From: Adiantum capillus-veneris
Lineage: Eukaryota; Streptophyta; Polypodiopsida; Polypodiales; Pteridaceae
Direction of reading: 5' to 3'
Assembly (NCBI GenBank): GCA_014529385.2
Contig: CM043963.1
Location: forward strand, 98,345,912 to 98,409,911
DNA length: 64,000 nt
The position numbers and the translations under genes were made by a program. This document shows, one piece after another, positions 35,105 through 46,523 of this stretch (position 1 is its first letter; every line of letters begins with the position of its first letter). Under the pieces are notes generated by a model. The model was not told where the DNA came from and did not search any database. It was given only the letters and a program-made list of their open reading frames with translations.

Positions 35105-36440
35105 AGTTATCCAATTTTCTCAAGGGGTTTCAGGATGTCTTTATTGACGACATCCCTTGTGAGCTACCTCCTAAACGAGGTAATGATGACCATGCAATTG
35201 AACTTCTTCCAGGAAGTTCACCACCTAACAAACCTCCTTGTAGAGTTTCTCAAGCTCAACAAGAGGAGATTATGCGGCAAGTGCATGAGTTAGTTGAGAA
35301 GGGAATGGTTAGGCCTAGCTCATCTCCATTTTGTTCTCCTGTGCTACTAGTGCAAAAGAAAGACGGCACATATCGTATGTGTGCCGACTATAGAGCACTA
35401 AATAGGATCACTATCAAAAATAGGTTTCCTGTTGCGCCGGTAGAAGACCTATTTGATAAGCTAAAGGGTCCACCTACTTCAATGGGATTGACCTAAAAAG
35501 TGACTATCATCAAATAAGGATAGTTGATCAAGACATTGTAAAGACCGAATTTCACACTATGTTTGGTCTTTACGAATACATTGTCATGCCTTTTGGCCTG
35601 ACCAATGCACCAACCACATTCAACCGCTTGATGGAGAAGCTATTCAGGCCTCACCAAACCTTTACTGGAGTGTTCTTTGATGATATCATCATCTACTCTA
35701 ATTCATTAGACGGGCACAAGCGACACCTCCAAGTAATATTTCAAGTTCTAAGAGAGAATAAACTTTATGTTAATCAAAAGAAAAGTGATTTTTTTTACAA
35801 GAGATTTAGTATTTAGGTCACATTATCTCTGAAGATGGCATCCAAATGGATCCATCAAAGTTAGAGGTAATAAAAGGATGGCCTAAACCAAGGAATGTTC
35901 ATGAGTTAAGAAGCTTTATAGGTATGTGCACATACTATAGATGCTTCATAGAAAAGTTCTCACTAATAACAGGACCATTACATGACCATTACATGACCTA
36001 ACAGAGCAATGATTTCGAAAAGCTTAAAGAAAAGCTTATCTCTCAACCTGTGCTTACATTACCGGTTCTCTCAAAGCCATTTGAGGTCCAATGTGATGCT
36101 TGTGGTGATTGCCTTGGAGCTGTTTTGCTTCAAGAAGGGCACGCCATAGGCTATGAAAGTCAAAGGCTTGACCTTGTTGAGCAATCTCTAGGCATATATG
36201 GAAAGGAACTCCTTGCAGTTCTACATGCCTTAGACTCATGGAAGCACTATTTATTGGGGACTCCTTTCATTCCGCGAACGGATCACCAAAGTCTTAAGTA
36301 CTTCATGACGTAGACCAAGCTCTCCGACAAACAAATGAGGTGGGCAAATTTCCTTTCGCAATTTCATTTTCATATTGCTCACATTGCTGGCAAGCATAAT
36401 AAAGTAGCCGATGCACTCTCAAGACGGCCGAGAGTGAATG
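35105..36440 (+). pseudogene. Chromovirus RT and RNase H, broken
   Basis: [42 protein letters not shown] and [12 protein letters not shown] at 35272-35480, then a frameshift near 35480. It resumes with [35 protein letters not shown] and the catalytic motif FFDDIIIYS near 35670. Another shift follows at about 35810, then GHIISEDGIQMDPSKLEVIK and FIGMCTYYRCFIEKF. A 12-bp local repeat near 35976-36000 (GACCATTACAT twice) and a stop break the connection. RNase H lies at 36050-36440: FEVQCDACGDCLGAVLLQEG, YGKELLAVLHALDSWKHYLL and TDHQSLKYF, with a stop at 36312, then KHNKVADALSRRP. Confidence 0.9.
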
Positions 36441-37561
36441 CAGTTTGCATAGCAACTCACAATGATCTATCTTCTATGATAGATGAGTATGCTATTGATC
36501 CCGATTTTAGAGATGTGATTTCAGCCCTTGCACTAGGGAAGAAAGAGGAACCATTTACTTTACAAGATGGTTATCTTCTCTATGGAAATAGACTATGCGT
36601 TAGTAGCTCACTACGTGAGAAAGTAATGTATGAATCTCATGATCCTCCTTATGCAAGGTGTAGAGGGATTCAGTCTACCCTAAAGGGGATTGAAACATAT
36701 TTCTATTGGCCTACCATGAAAGCAGACATACAAGAGTATGTTTTCAAATGTGTGATATGCCAAAAGACAATGTTTGATAGAGGGAAGAAACTTGGATTTC
36801 TTCAACCTTTGCCAATCCCTAATTCACCATGGGAGATCATATCCATGGATTTTATCTTTGGATTGCCTAAGTCTATCCATGGGAATACAGGAATATGGAT
36901 GAAAGTAGACAGGTTCAATAAACAAGCTCATTTTATACCTGTCAAAAAGACTATCAAAGCCCATCAAATGGAAACCCTCTTCATTTGACAAATCTTCAAG
37001 TACCATGGCTTGCCAATGTCCATAGTGTCGGATAGAGATCCTAGAATGACCAGTAATTTCTGGAAGGGTGTCTTTGAGAATTTAGGAACAAGGCTAAACT
37101 TCTCTTCGGCCTATCACCCGCAAACGGATGGCCAAAGTGAAATAGCTAACCTAACAGTTCTCGATCTACTAAAAGCCTATGTAACGGAAGTAGATCAAAG
37201 ATTCCAATGGGAGAAGTACTTACCGTTAGTGGAGTATGCCTACAATAACACGGTACATACTTCCACGCGAAAAGCACCTTTTGAGGTAATTGAGGGAAGA
37301 TCAAAAAGTCCCTTGCTACTTAAGGTACACGAGAAGGTCTTCGCTGCAGATGAGTATAGCCGAGACCTACAAGAATATTTCCAAAAGATTAAGGATGCTA
37401 TCTCTATCTCACAGGAAAGGCAAAAGGCTGCTGCTGACAAGCACAGAAGAGCCCAAGCCTTTAAAGAAAATGATTGGGTATTACTCAAATTTCCCAAGGC
37501 TCGATTAAGGCACACGACAGGCAAGAATCCTACGGACACCAAAAGTACTATGCTAAGTTAG
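36441..37561 (+). pseudogene. Chromovirus integrase
   Basis: The N-terminal zinc region is near 36620-36780: YESHDPPYARCRGIQ keeps the first His, but the second His of the usual H-R-G context is changed, while CVICQK keeps both Cys. The core has IISMDFIFGLPK (first Asp), a stop at about 36986, SDRDPRMTSNFW (second Asp, 37030) and YHPQTDGQSEIAN (Glu, about 37125). The C-terminal part continues as QEYFQKIKDAISISQERQKA and ENDWVLLKFPKARLRHTTGK, ending in a shift near 37520. Confidence 0.9.
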
Positions 37562-37920
37562 CAAAAAGGTACTATGATCCCTTCTAGATTCTTAGGCCGA
37601 TCAATGAGATGGCCTATCAACTCAAGTTGCTTAGTCATTGGCTCATACACAATGATTTCCATGTGAGCCTATTAAAGCCTTACAAAGGAGAGCCACCTCA
37701 AGAACCAACTATTGAAGACCCACCGGAGATCGAAGACCAAGTAGAGGTGCTGCAGCCCGAGTCCATTCTCCGACATGAATACAAGGTACTAAGAGGCGGT
37801 AAGACTATCCAATGATATCTTATTAAGTTTAAAAATTATCCTTTTAAAGATGCTAGATGGATGCAAGGCATACAATTAAAGGATAACCTAAACCTTGTCA
37901 ATGCTTCCCTAGAGTAAGCA
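37562..37920 (+). pseudogene. Chromodomain-like tail of the integrase
   Basis: After KAKLAK-type text and a stop (about 37585), the frame at 37609-37815 reads QLKLLSHWLIHNDFHVSLLK, then PESILRHEYKVLRGGKTIQ. A stop at 37813-37815 is followed in the same frame by YLIKFKNYPFKDARWMQG. The order L-R-G-G-x-T-I, Y-L-I-K-F-K, P-x-x-D-A-x-W is the chromodomain pattern of plant chromoviruses, which binds chromatin and steers insertion. Confidence 0.82.
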
Positions 37921-38259
37921 AATGTACAAATGTTAAAAATGAACAAAGTTTTTGTCTTATAAGACTCTCTTTTTCTTTATTGTGCACAAAAATGAAGTAG
38001 TATGCATGCTTAGATCAAGTTTGTGGAGACAACGTCTCCCAAACACCAAGTAGACCTTGTCACTCTACTATGGAAGATTGATAGGACTAATGTGCAGACA
38101 TGCTTGCGGCAGCTTAGGCTCTCAAAGTGCCAAATGGACTAGCCATCCATTCTGGAATGATGACGTAGGGTAACATAGGGATACTCTACCCGCTAGAAAA
38201 AAGGACTAATGAATATGCTTTATCTTCTCTACCCCATGGTCGAGGACGACTATGATTTC

Positions 38260-38272
38260 AAGAGAGAGGTAG
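38260..38272 (+). promoter_or_regulatory. Polypurine tract of the chromovirus
   Basis: AAGAGAGAGGTAG abuts the 3' LTR start TGTCATAACAATC. Confidence 0.85.
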
Positions 38273-39859
38273 TGTCATAACAATCAATATCTAATTCTCC
38301 TAAATGATTTTCTCATGTTAAACTGATCATTTAATATGGGGAAGTGAAAGGGGAGAAAACGCTAGAATATTGGTTAAGCTAGCAGACCGGCCACAGTAGG
38401 GATCCAAAGGGGGGGGCATCTGCAAAAGAGCAATGTGCAACAATGGGCTTAAAGACCCTAAGGTTCAGCCCATTAAGACTTCCAAAATGCTAAGGTTCTA
38501 AAATTCAAAGGTTGTGTCCAAAGGTCAAACATTAGGGGAATTGGATGCTTTGTGTGTGTCCCAAAAAGTCTTTGTCAAGCCCTACAATAGAGGGGGCGAG
38601 CCCAAGAAGTAGGGGACGAGAGAGAAACACCCACACACACTCACAAGCTTCATTTGTACACAAGGGGAAAGAGGGACACATGTCAGCTCCCTAGGCCAGA
38701 TACCCACAAGGTGTACTCAAATCCTATTGAATGGCCATGGAGGTGACCAATGAGAATTAGGCTAAAGTAAATCTAGCTTAATTAATTTAAAAACACTTAA
38801 TAAGAGAACCAATAAGAATTAAGCTCTCTAGAAGACTATTGGACAGTCTCCCAAGGGGACCAATGAGCATTCAGCAGCCCAATGGCTTGCCTGATTCCTA
38901 TTGGCCAGGAGGCAAAGGGGTCCAATGAGACTTTAGTTGCATTTATTAATTACCTAAAGCTCTCAAAAAGCAGAAAGGGGGACACATGTCAGAAGGCTAT
39001 CACTTATGCTGCTTAATTTCCATTGGTTGAGGCTGGGGAGGTCCAATAGGGCTGTAGCATGAATAATTAGTAAGGGGGTCGAATAATTAGTAAGGGGGGT
39101 CGATCAAGAGAGAGAAGGAGCTGATTTTTGCAACGCGTTATCACACACACACTCACATAATCTCATGTGAGAAGCAAAGAAGACTCTCTCTCCTTCTCAA
39201 GATTTAATGGAAAGCTTACTACCTACTCCAAGCTTGTGAGAAGGGATGCCTACACCAACAACTCTTGGCTTTGTGATGCAAATCCAACCAAGAGCCAAGC
39301 TTCAATACATGCTCATCTCCTCTACCATGCTAATTACTAAGCTAAGCTATGCTAATATGAGTGATTATGTGAGGAGATGTACATCTTTCTCGTAAGAATA
39401 CTCCTTCTTCCTCTCAATCTACTCTCATATCCCACTAGCTCTCACCATCTTCCAAGGTGTGTGAGGTCTTGGGTTTGAGACCGTGAGGGAATTGATGTTG
39501 TGTTTGATAAGTGTTTTGCTTAGTGTATGAAGTTTCTATCTTCATTGCACTAGCTAGTATTGAAGGAACACAAAGAATTGTACTGTAAAATGTCTCTCTT
39601 GATGGGAGAAACCATAATACAAAGCCTTTTGGAGGGGGGACCGGCTCCATGAAAATCCGATCCTCAACTATTGTCAACTGCTTAATTTCTCTCTCTTTTG
39701 ACGTATTGTTCATGCTATCTAACTAGGTGTTATGCTTTTTGTTGCTCTCTCCAACCAAGCACTCTTGTTATTCTCATTAGGAAGCTAGTCTAATGAAATT
39801 CTCACTATGTTCATGCTTTTTTCCGCTACACACAAGTTACTAGACCAATAAATGTTACA
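38273..39859 (+). repeat. 3' LTR of the chromovirus (1,587 bp)
   Basis: Near-identical to 31010-32606; small differences include a shorter CA run near 39144 and a duplicated GAATAATTAGTAAGGGGG-type block near 39060-39100. Followed by the right ACCTT target copy. Confidence 0.93.
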
Positions 39860-39864
39860 ACCTT

Positions 39865-40616
39865 CAATATCTTTTTATAGCTTGAGAATCAGTGCACAGA
39901 GCACCGGCAATATGGGGAACGAGGCTTTAAAAAAACCCCTTGGTTATTATTTGTGAAGGCTAAAAAATAAGGGGGGTGGAGCTCCAAAGTTAAAAAGGGC
40001 AAGGAAATAAAAGAAGCTTAAGTGAGTTCACAAAGATATGTAACCCAACGACAAGCTGTGAAAGCCTCTGTGGGAAAAAGAAATTGAAGGCTTGGTCTTA
40101 AGGAGTAAAAAAAGAGAACACATTTTTTAGCCAAAGAGAGAAAGGGAGCAACGACGGCGCCGTCGTTGCCCCTTTGGAAAACAAGATGCATAGGAAAAAA
40201 AGGGAAAAAAGAGAGACTTGGGTTTTTTCAGGGAGAAGGAGGGTTTCTTGCAAGTAAACGAGACAAGCTTTGGGGTTTTTTTTTTTGGGATGCTCAACGG
40301 TTTTTGGCTCATTGAGGAGGAAAGAAAGCTCGAGGAGAGGAAGCTCTAGCGCGTGTGTGACGGCAAGGAGGCAAAGGAAAAAACTCCACCATTGGGACAG
40401 CGCCAACGAAGGCCATCGAGGTCTGTTTTTTTGGGTGTGCTCGTCGAGGTTGTGCCGACGGAGCCGGTTGTATTAGATCATCTTGAGTAAAGTGAAGTGA
40501 CATTACCCGTTTCTTGGTGCCAATTACCCTTTCTCCCCTACTCTTGTCTTATGCTCTTGTGTATTTGCGGTGTCACATACGTGTGTGTGTATGCCTCGAG
40601 CCAGCGGTGTGTGAAT

Positions 40617-40664
<48 letters not shown>

Positions 40665-40885
40665 CTTTTGTGCTGAAGGGCAAGGATGGAGCATTGTGGC
40701 ATGGGTGTGTTCGATTGTGGTACTGCTAAGGGTGTGTGTGATTAGGTGACGTGCAGGCAGAGCTTTGCTAGCAAGCAATGCATGTTTCAAAGGTGTGTTT
40801 GAGAGGATAGGGGTGATGTGAGTGCCCTAAGCTATAGGGAGGCCTTTGTTTGTGTGCTCAGCGTGTTCCCCATTCCCCTTGTCCA
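39865..40885 (+). repeat. 5' LTR of the Tat element, second part
   Basis: Continues the LTR from CAATATCTTTTT... and matches 45345-46333. ORFs on both strands here (40098-40406, 40270-40476 and others) have diverged counterparts at 45499-45997 and are LTR shadows. The part ends near CCTTGTCCA. Confidence 0.88.
40621..40662. repeat. (AG)21 microsatellite in the 5' LTR
   Basis: Pure AG array between TGTGAATTTGC and GTCTTTTGTGCTGAAGG. At the same place the 3' LTR has a (CA)n run (46096-46110). Confidence 0.95.
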
Positions 40886-40962
40886 TCTTCTGGTGCCCAA
40901 CAAAGGAGCACACTGATTGCTCTGAGTTAAGTGAAGAGAAACAGTCTTGGGTATTGGTCGAC

Positions 40963-41460
40963 ATGGCGTCTCGAAGCTATGGGCCTATTTTTACAGGTGA
41001 AGAGAATCTTGAGGAGTGGGTTGTAGACTTTAAGATGTATATGCTGTCATTGCATATGCCAAACGAGGACAGCAAGATGCAAACATTTCCTTTTGTGATG
41101 CACGGGAAAGCAAAGGTATGGGAAGAAGCTTTGGAAGGAGAGCCGAGGCATGCTTGGGCAACTCTATGGGTGCGTTTCCTACATGATTTCCACAAAGAGG
41201 CATCCCCGATCGAGATGGATGCCAAACTGAAGACGCTTAAGCAGGATGTAAGTGAAGAATTCACTTTGTTTTTGGATCGTTTTGAAGTGTGCTAGACAGA
41301 GCTAGCGGGTGCCATGCAATTGGCCAATGGTGACTACTTCCAACTGGATACATTTTTGGCGTGCCTACACCCTAAAGTAAGGGAGAAAGTGGATTTTGAG
41401 AGCCCAAAAAACTACAATGGTGCAATGGCCATCGCAAAGGCAAAAAGCAAGAAAATTTAA
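40963..41460 (+). pseudogene. Tat element gag, N-terminal part
   Basis: I chose the ATG at 40963 (MASRSYGPIFTGEENLEEW) because it opens the gag-like text just after the LTR; an upstream ATG at 40846 lies in the LTR. The core reads MHGKAKVWEEALEGEPRHAW and FLHDFHKEASPIEMDAKLKT (each a Ty3/gypsy gag-type stretch). A stop at 41293-41295 interrupts it; the frame then continues LAGAMQLANGDYFQLDTFLA and ends in a Lys-rich AKAKSKK at about 41457. No zinc knuckle follows: the next recognisable domain is mid-RT at about 41680, so the gag C-terminus, protease and front of RT are deleted. Confidence 0.8.
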
Positions 41461-41679
41461 AAAACGACTGACCACGGCGTGTCGGGTTATGAAGCGGTGG
41501 TGCCTATCCAACCCCAGGGTCTGAGGGATGTTGATCATGATGAGAACCATGCAAACGGGGGTGTGGCCATTGTGCCACAAATTGGGTGCGTACTGTGCAG
41601 GATTTGTCTGAGCAAACACAAGAATTGCGGCTAAGTGTGATGCATAGAGGTCAACCAACAGGAGCAAGAGGCAGGGCAT

Positions 41680-42690
41680 GAGAGGTACTCTATTATGGAT
41701 GGATTTTTAGGGTACTTTCAGATAGGGATTGCTCTTGAAGATCAGCTGAAGATGACATTTATCTCTCCATGGGGATGCTTTGCCTATCGTCGCAGGATGC
41801 CATTTGGTTTGGTGAATGCATACGCCACCTTCCAAGACTAGATGAATAGGGTGTTTGGTCCCTATTTGGGCAGGTTCATTAGAGTTCTCATGGATGACAT
41901 TGGATGTTATAGCTCAAGGGTGGATCATTTAGCAAAGCTCTCGCCTATGTTTTCAAAGTCTGAAAGAAGAAGGAGGTCAGTTGAATCCTAAGAAGTGCAA
42001 GCTAGCACAACCTCGAGCACGGTTTCTAGGCCATGTCGTGTCACAAAATGGAATTGAAGTAGATCCAAAGAAGGTCAAGGTGCTAGTTTTGATGGAGCGT
42101 CCCTCTAGTGCGCAAGGCTTGGCCTCCTTTGTACATAAGCTAAAGTACTTGTCACATTTTTTTTGGATGCTGTCACAGTATGTGTATCCTCTCCAAAAGA
42201 GGGCTCAACAGGTGCATGGCTTTGAATGGGATGAAGATGCTCAAGAAGCTTTTGATAGGGTGAAATAAATTTTGTGTCAGTTGCCAACTATGTGCCCTCC
42301 AAGCCAAGAGGATGATTTATATGTGGCAATGACGGTAGGTACAATGGCTAAAGGTAGGAAAGAGCTATAAGCCTATTTACTTCAAAAGCACGGTGATAAT
42401 TCCTAGAGAGGTTACTTACAATGAAGCGGAGTAGTGGGTCATGGCATTGGGTTTTGCTTGCAGGAAGTTCAAAGTGCACCTCATTGTGCGTAAGTTTTAT
42501 GTGTTGACAACTACTAATATGCTGCTTGAAGTGGTGTTACACTTAAAGCCAGGGAAGTGGATCATGAAATGGGTAATAGAGTTGCAAGAGTTTGAGTTCG
42601 AGTTCAAGATCGACCATACAAGTGGATCCCATTTGGCAGACAATTTGGTTAGCAAGGCCGTGGATTTGCCAATCTATCCAAGAGTGGTAC
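41680..42690 (+). pseudogene. Tat element RT (front missing) and first RNase H
   Basis: RT starts at YSIMDGFLGYFQIGIALEDQ and continues with CFAYRRRMPFGLVNAYATFQ. The catalytic region reads RVLMDDI (about 41888-41908). After a frame change the frame at 41981-42268 reads PKKCKLAQPRARFLGHVVSQ and DPKKVKVLVLMERPSSAQGL. The RNase H is decayed: ISREVTYNEAE at about 42400, GFACRKFKVHLIVRKFYVLT, and the end phrase IDHTSGSHLADNLVSKA (about 42610-42660). Multiple stops. Confidence 0.82.
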
Positions 42691-42693
42691 GAG

Positions 42694-42966
42694 ATGAAGC
42701 CAGACCTAGTGGGAGCTTTTACCATGTGGTTTGATGGTGCATATAGGAGGGTGATAAAGAAAGCTGGTGGAGGTGTGGTGATACACGATCCACACGGCAA
42801 GGTAATATTCTCAAAAGCCTATGATTTGAAGGATGCTCATACCAACAATGAAGAAATATATCTCGCCCTCCATCTAGGTTTGAAACAATGCATTGAGTTT
42901 GGCATTTCCAGGTTAGTGGTGAAAGGTGATGCGTTATTGGTCATCAAGCAACTGTTGGGTCAATGA
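42694..42966 (+). pseudogene. Second (archaeal-like) RNase H domain
   Basis: A distinct RNase H in one open frame. It keeps the catalytic order: Asp in MWFDGAYRRVIKKAGGGVVI, Glu in HTNNEEIYLALHLGLKQCIE, and Asp in VKGDALLVIKQLLG. Two RNase H domains in a row occur in the Tat lineage of plant gypsy elements, where the second was acquired from a source outside the retroelement. A stop at 42964-42966 ends it. All three acidic residues seen are intact, but the surrounding pol is broken. Confidence 0.88.
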
Positions 42967-44244
42967 TAGGTAAAGCAAGATTCCTTAAAGAATTGGTTCT
43001 TTGCCATCAAAAAGTTGTTGAAGTTCTTTAGGAAAATTCAATTCAAGCATGTGAAGAGAGACCACAACTAGGAGGCAGATCGGCTAGAAAGTAGTAAGGT
43101 GCAAGTACATGTCCCAGGCATATATGTGGCCCCAGACACATACACAAGTAGGGAGTCATTGAAGGAAGTGGAAGATTTTTTAAATACAGGGCAATGTCCT
43201 CAAGGTTTGTCTAAACTGCAGAGGAGGAGGATAGTTCAAAAAGCTCGCAAATTTACATTAGTAGGTGAAGACCTGATGACCTACGCTAGAGACGGGGTGC
43301 TGAGGAGATTGCTCTATAAAGAAGAGATTAACTTGGTGCTAGAGCAATGTCATGAGAAGAGCAGACACCAGGGGAAAGGTCAAGTACTATTTGAGTGTTG
43401 AGAGCGGGTTTTTGGTGACCTTTAGTAGTGAGGAATGTGCACTATTGGTGCAAGACCTGCCATGAACGCCAAACTATAGGAGAGAGGTGTTTGGTAGGCG
43501 AATCACAGGGAGACATTGTTGCTCAGAATGTTTTTAAGAAGTGGGGCCATCGGTCCACTCCCTAAATCTACAAGTGGTAAGAAGTATGTTGTGGTAGCCT
43601 ACGACTACCTCACCAAGTGGGTCGAGGCCAAAGCTGTGAAGGAGGTAAAATAAAAGATTGTAGCCCACTTTGTTTTTGATAACATTTGTTGCCGTTTTGG
43701 AGTGCCGTGGGTACTCATTTCTGATAGAGGCCAAGGTTTCAGAAGCAAGATTATGCAAGCATTGGTGGAAAAACTAAAGATTCAGCATGGATTTTCCTCA
43801 CCTTATCATCCCCAATGCAATGGTATTGTGGAGAGTGCCAATGGACAAATCATCAAGATGATGATGAAGTATGTGTATAAGCAGGAGACAGAATGGGAGA
43901 TCAAGCTAGAGAAGTGTCTGTGGGCCTACATGACATCCTACAAAGTGGCAACCAACTTTACTCCATTTGAGTTGGTTTATGGTAAGGAGGCAGTGCTACT
44001 AGTGTGTGCACAACTGGGTGCTTTGAAAGGTATGTGGCGCATCGATGCCACTCCACAAGCTATCTTACAAGATAGGATTGTCGTACTTGAGGCATTACAA
44101 ATGGATAGAGAAGCAGTAGCAGACTACTACGTGAAGCAGCGGGAAAGACGAGCGACCAAAGTCAACAAGAGTCTGCCAGATAAGAAGATAGAGGAAGGAG
44201 ACCTAGTAATGAAATATTCGAGGTACTTGGACTTCACCTTCTAG
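42967..44244 (+). pseudogene. Tat element integrase
   Basis: The linker is at 43099-43401 (KLQRRRIVQKARKFTLVGED, cut). The zinc region is damaged. The core: KKYVVVAYDYLTKWVEAKAV near 43570-43630, SDRGQGFRSKIMQALVEKLK at 43720, and YHPQCNGIVESANGQIIKMM with the catalytic Glu near 43825. The frame from 43702 stays open for 180 codons to 44244, through LWAYMTSYKVATNFTPFELV and a KQRERRATKVNKSLPDKKIE tail. Stops at 43380-43520 and 43650 break the N-terminal half. Confidence 0.85.
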
Positions 44245-44570
44245 AAGAAGTTCAAGAAGAAATGGACTCATGAAGGCATTTCCGGATGGGACCTATCAGT
44301 TGGTGAAATTTAATGGTAAGCTTCTCAGGCATAGGGTAAATGGTGTACGGCTCAAGCTGTAGTTTGATAGATGAGTGGTGCCCGATGTGAATCAGATTGT
44401 GACCAGGGGGGTTGGGCAACCCACTTGAAGGGACTCAAGAGTAACAGATATACATCTTTGTAAATATTATACATATTGTGCATATGGTTGTGCGCTTTTC
44501 AGTGTGCTTGGGTGTTTGCAAAGTGTTGCAAGTTTCAAGTTCAATAAGGCTACTTTTGGTTGAACATGAA

Positions 44571-46333
44571 TGTTCAACACGGAGGTCAGCAATGATGGTG
44601 CAACCAAAGTTGGTATGTGCGGGAAGTGTTCTATGCCAAGCTATGGGTGCTAGCAGGTGCAACACAAGGGACCAAGACCAATGTGGAGAATCTGGGTAGG
44701 CAAATGATAGTGGAAGTGTATGTATAACACGGTTTTTTTGGTCCAAAAGGCCCCAAAATGGTCCAATTGGGGTGACAGTAAAGGTGCCCAAAATGCTGAT
44801 TTAGTACTCTAGAATATGGTCTTCGAGATGCTTCGCAAGTTGGTCCAGACGGCTCCTCAAACGGAGTCTCAATGTGAAAGTTATGATTGTCCAAAGATGG
44901 AATGCTTTGTAGATCCCCGACGGGCAAGACAGGTACAAACAGGTGTCCAAAACTAGGATCAGTGGATACGTGTGTAAGGCTCAAGATATGGAGCATGCCG
45001 ATCTTTTTGGATTGTCAATTTGGCTTTGAATGGGCAAGTTATGGCCAGTTGAAAATTATCCGGGGGTCGAGTGCGTGCCCAACATCAAAAGACACGCCAT
45101 CTGATGGGTTTTGAGCTTCAACCAGGTTCTAGAGGGTGGATCATGTTATGTGAAGTTGACAAGAATTAATGGCTCGACAATTGGAGTTGCGATGATCAAG
45201 TTTCGCTAGGTGGAAATTTGACGACAATTATCGACATGGTAGCACCAAATGATTTTCTTGGTTTTTGTAGCCCTGATTTTGCGACCTTGACAAGGTTCAA
45301 GTATGGCGTAGGTTGGGAAGTTCGAACTCCGGGTCAGCGACCTTCAATATCTTTTTGCAGCTCGAGAGTCAATGCATAGAGCAGCAGCAATATGGGGAAC
45401 AAGGGTTTAAAGAAAACCCCTTGGTTATTATTTGTAAAGGCTAAAAAATAAGGGGGGTGGAGCTCCAAAGTTAAAAAGGGCAAGGAAATAAAAGAACCTT
45501 AAGGGAATTCACAAAGATATGTAACCCAACTGTCACTGTGAAAGCCTCTTTGGGAAAAAGAAATTGAAGGCTTGGTCTTAAGGAGTAAAAAAAAGAGAAC
45601 ACATTTTTCAGCCAAAGGGAGAAAGGAGCAATGGCGGTGTCGTCGTTGCCCCTTTGGGAAAAAGAGGATGCATAGGAAAAAAAAGGGAAAAAAGAGAGAC
45701 TTGGGTTTTTTTAGGGAGAAGGAGGGTTTTTTACAAGTAAACGAGACAAATTTTGGGGGTTTTTTCTTCGAACGCTCAATGGTTTTCGGCTCATCGAGGA
45801 GGGAAGAAAGTTCAAGGAGAGGAAGCTCTTGCATGTGTGTGGTGGGAAGGAGGCAAAGGAAAAAACTCCACCATCAAGACGGCGCCAACAAAGGTTGTCG
45901 AGGTCTACTTTTTTTTTGGGTGCTCGTCAAGGTTGTGCCGATGAAGCTGGTTGTACTAGATCATCGTGAAGGAACATTGCCCGCTTCTTGGTGTTGATTC
46001 CTCTTTCCCTCCTGCTCTCGTTTTATGCTCTTGTGCAATTCCCGATGTTGCGTACGTGTGTGTGTATGCCTTGAGCCAACGATGTGTGAATTTCCACACA
46101 CACACACACAGTCTGTGCTGAAGGGCAAGGATGAAGCATTGTGGCATGGGTGTGTTCGATTGTGGTACTGCTAAGGGTGTGTGTGATTAGGTGACATGTA
46201 GATGGAGCTCTGCTAGCAAGTAGTGCGCGTTTTGAAGGTGTGTTTGAGAGGATAGGGGTGTTGTTAGTGCCTTGAGCTATAGGGAGGCCTTTGTTTGTGT
46301 GCTGGGCGTGTTCCCCATTCTCCCTCTCTAGCA
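44571..46333 (+). repeat. 3' LTR of the Tat element (about 1,763 bp)
   Basis: Uninterrupted LTR, aligning to both halves of the split 5' LTR; the single ACCTT at about 45342 is the site used by the chromovirus in the other copy. Start (TGTTCAACACGG) and end (CTCTAGCA) are by alignment. No clear polypurine tract is visible before it. ORFs inside are LTR shadows. Confidence 0.85.
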
Positions 46334-46523
46334 TGTACGGAGTGTGTTCAAGAGAGGGAAGGTGAAGGGAGAAGGGGATGAAGCACAATATATAGCAGGT
46401 TTGGGGTTAGTGGAGAGGAAAGTGAGAGAGTGGTCAACTCTCTCACTTTGTCTCCCTATATTCATTAGGTAAAGAAAGTAAACAGGGGCGATTTTCCACG
46501 GCCACCTGGCCTACACCCCAACA
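46334..46523 (-). repeat. 3' LTR of the copia element (190 bp)
   Basis: On the minus strand it runs TGTTGGGGTGTAGGCC...CTCCGTACA. It carries a TATA-like CTATATATT (near 46390). It directly abuts the end of the Tat LTR. No second copy lies in the window, so the inner border rests on the TG...CA ends and the polypurine tract. Confidence 0.75.

Larger units (their letters stand above)
31010..39859 (+). mobile_element. Ty3/gypsy chromovirus (8,850 bp)
   Basis: A structurally complete LTR element: LTRs 31010-32606 and 38273-39859, Met-type primer site 32608-32619, polypurine tract 38260-38272, and a perfect target duplication ACCTT (31005-31009 and 39860-39864). The gene order is gag, protease, RT, RNase H, integrase, then a chromodomain-like C-terminus at 37760-37900, which places it among the chromoviruses. 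The LTRs look about 97% alike by eye, so it is younger than its host, but pol already has several frameshifts and stops. Confidence 0.93.
30260..46333 (+). mobile_element. Tat-type gypsy element with a second RNase H
   Basis: Plus-strand element with LTRs of about 1.76-1.77 kb. The 5' LTR is in two parts, 30260-31009 and 39865-40885, because a chromovirus sits in it; the 3' LTR is 44571-46333 and is uninterrupted. Summing the two 5' parts gives about 1,771 bp against 1,763 bp, which supports the borders. The interior (40886-44570) encodes a gag start, an RT lacking its front third, two RNase H domains and integrase. Sequence between gag and RT, including protease, has been deleted. A second, archaeal-like RNase H is a mark of the Tat lineage. 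I could not confirm a target duplication. Confidence 0.85.

Noticed and set aside
40098-40503. Possible basic or hydrophobic proteins on either strand
   Set aside because: The segment is part of the Tat LTR and recurs, with frame-breaking changes, at 45499-45997.
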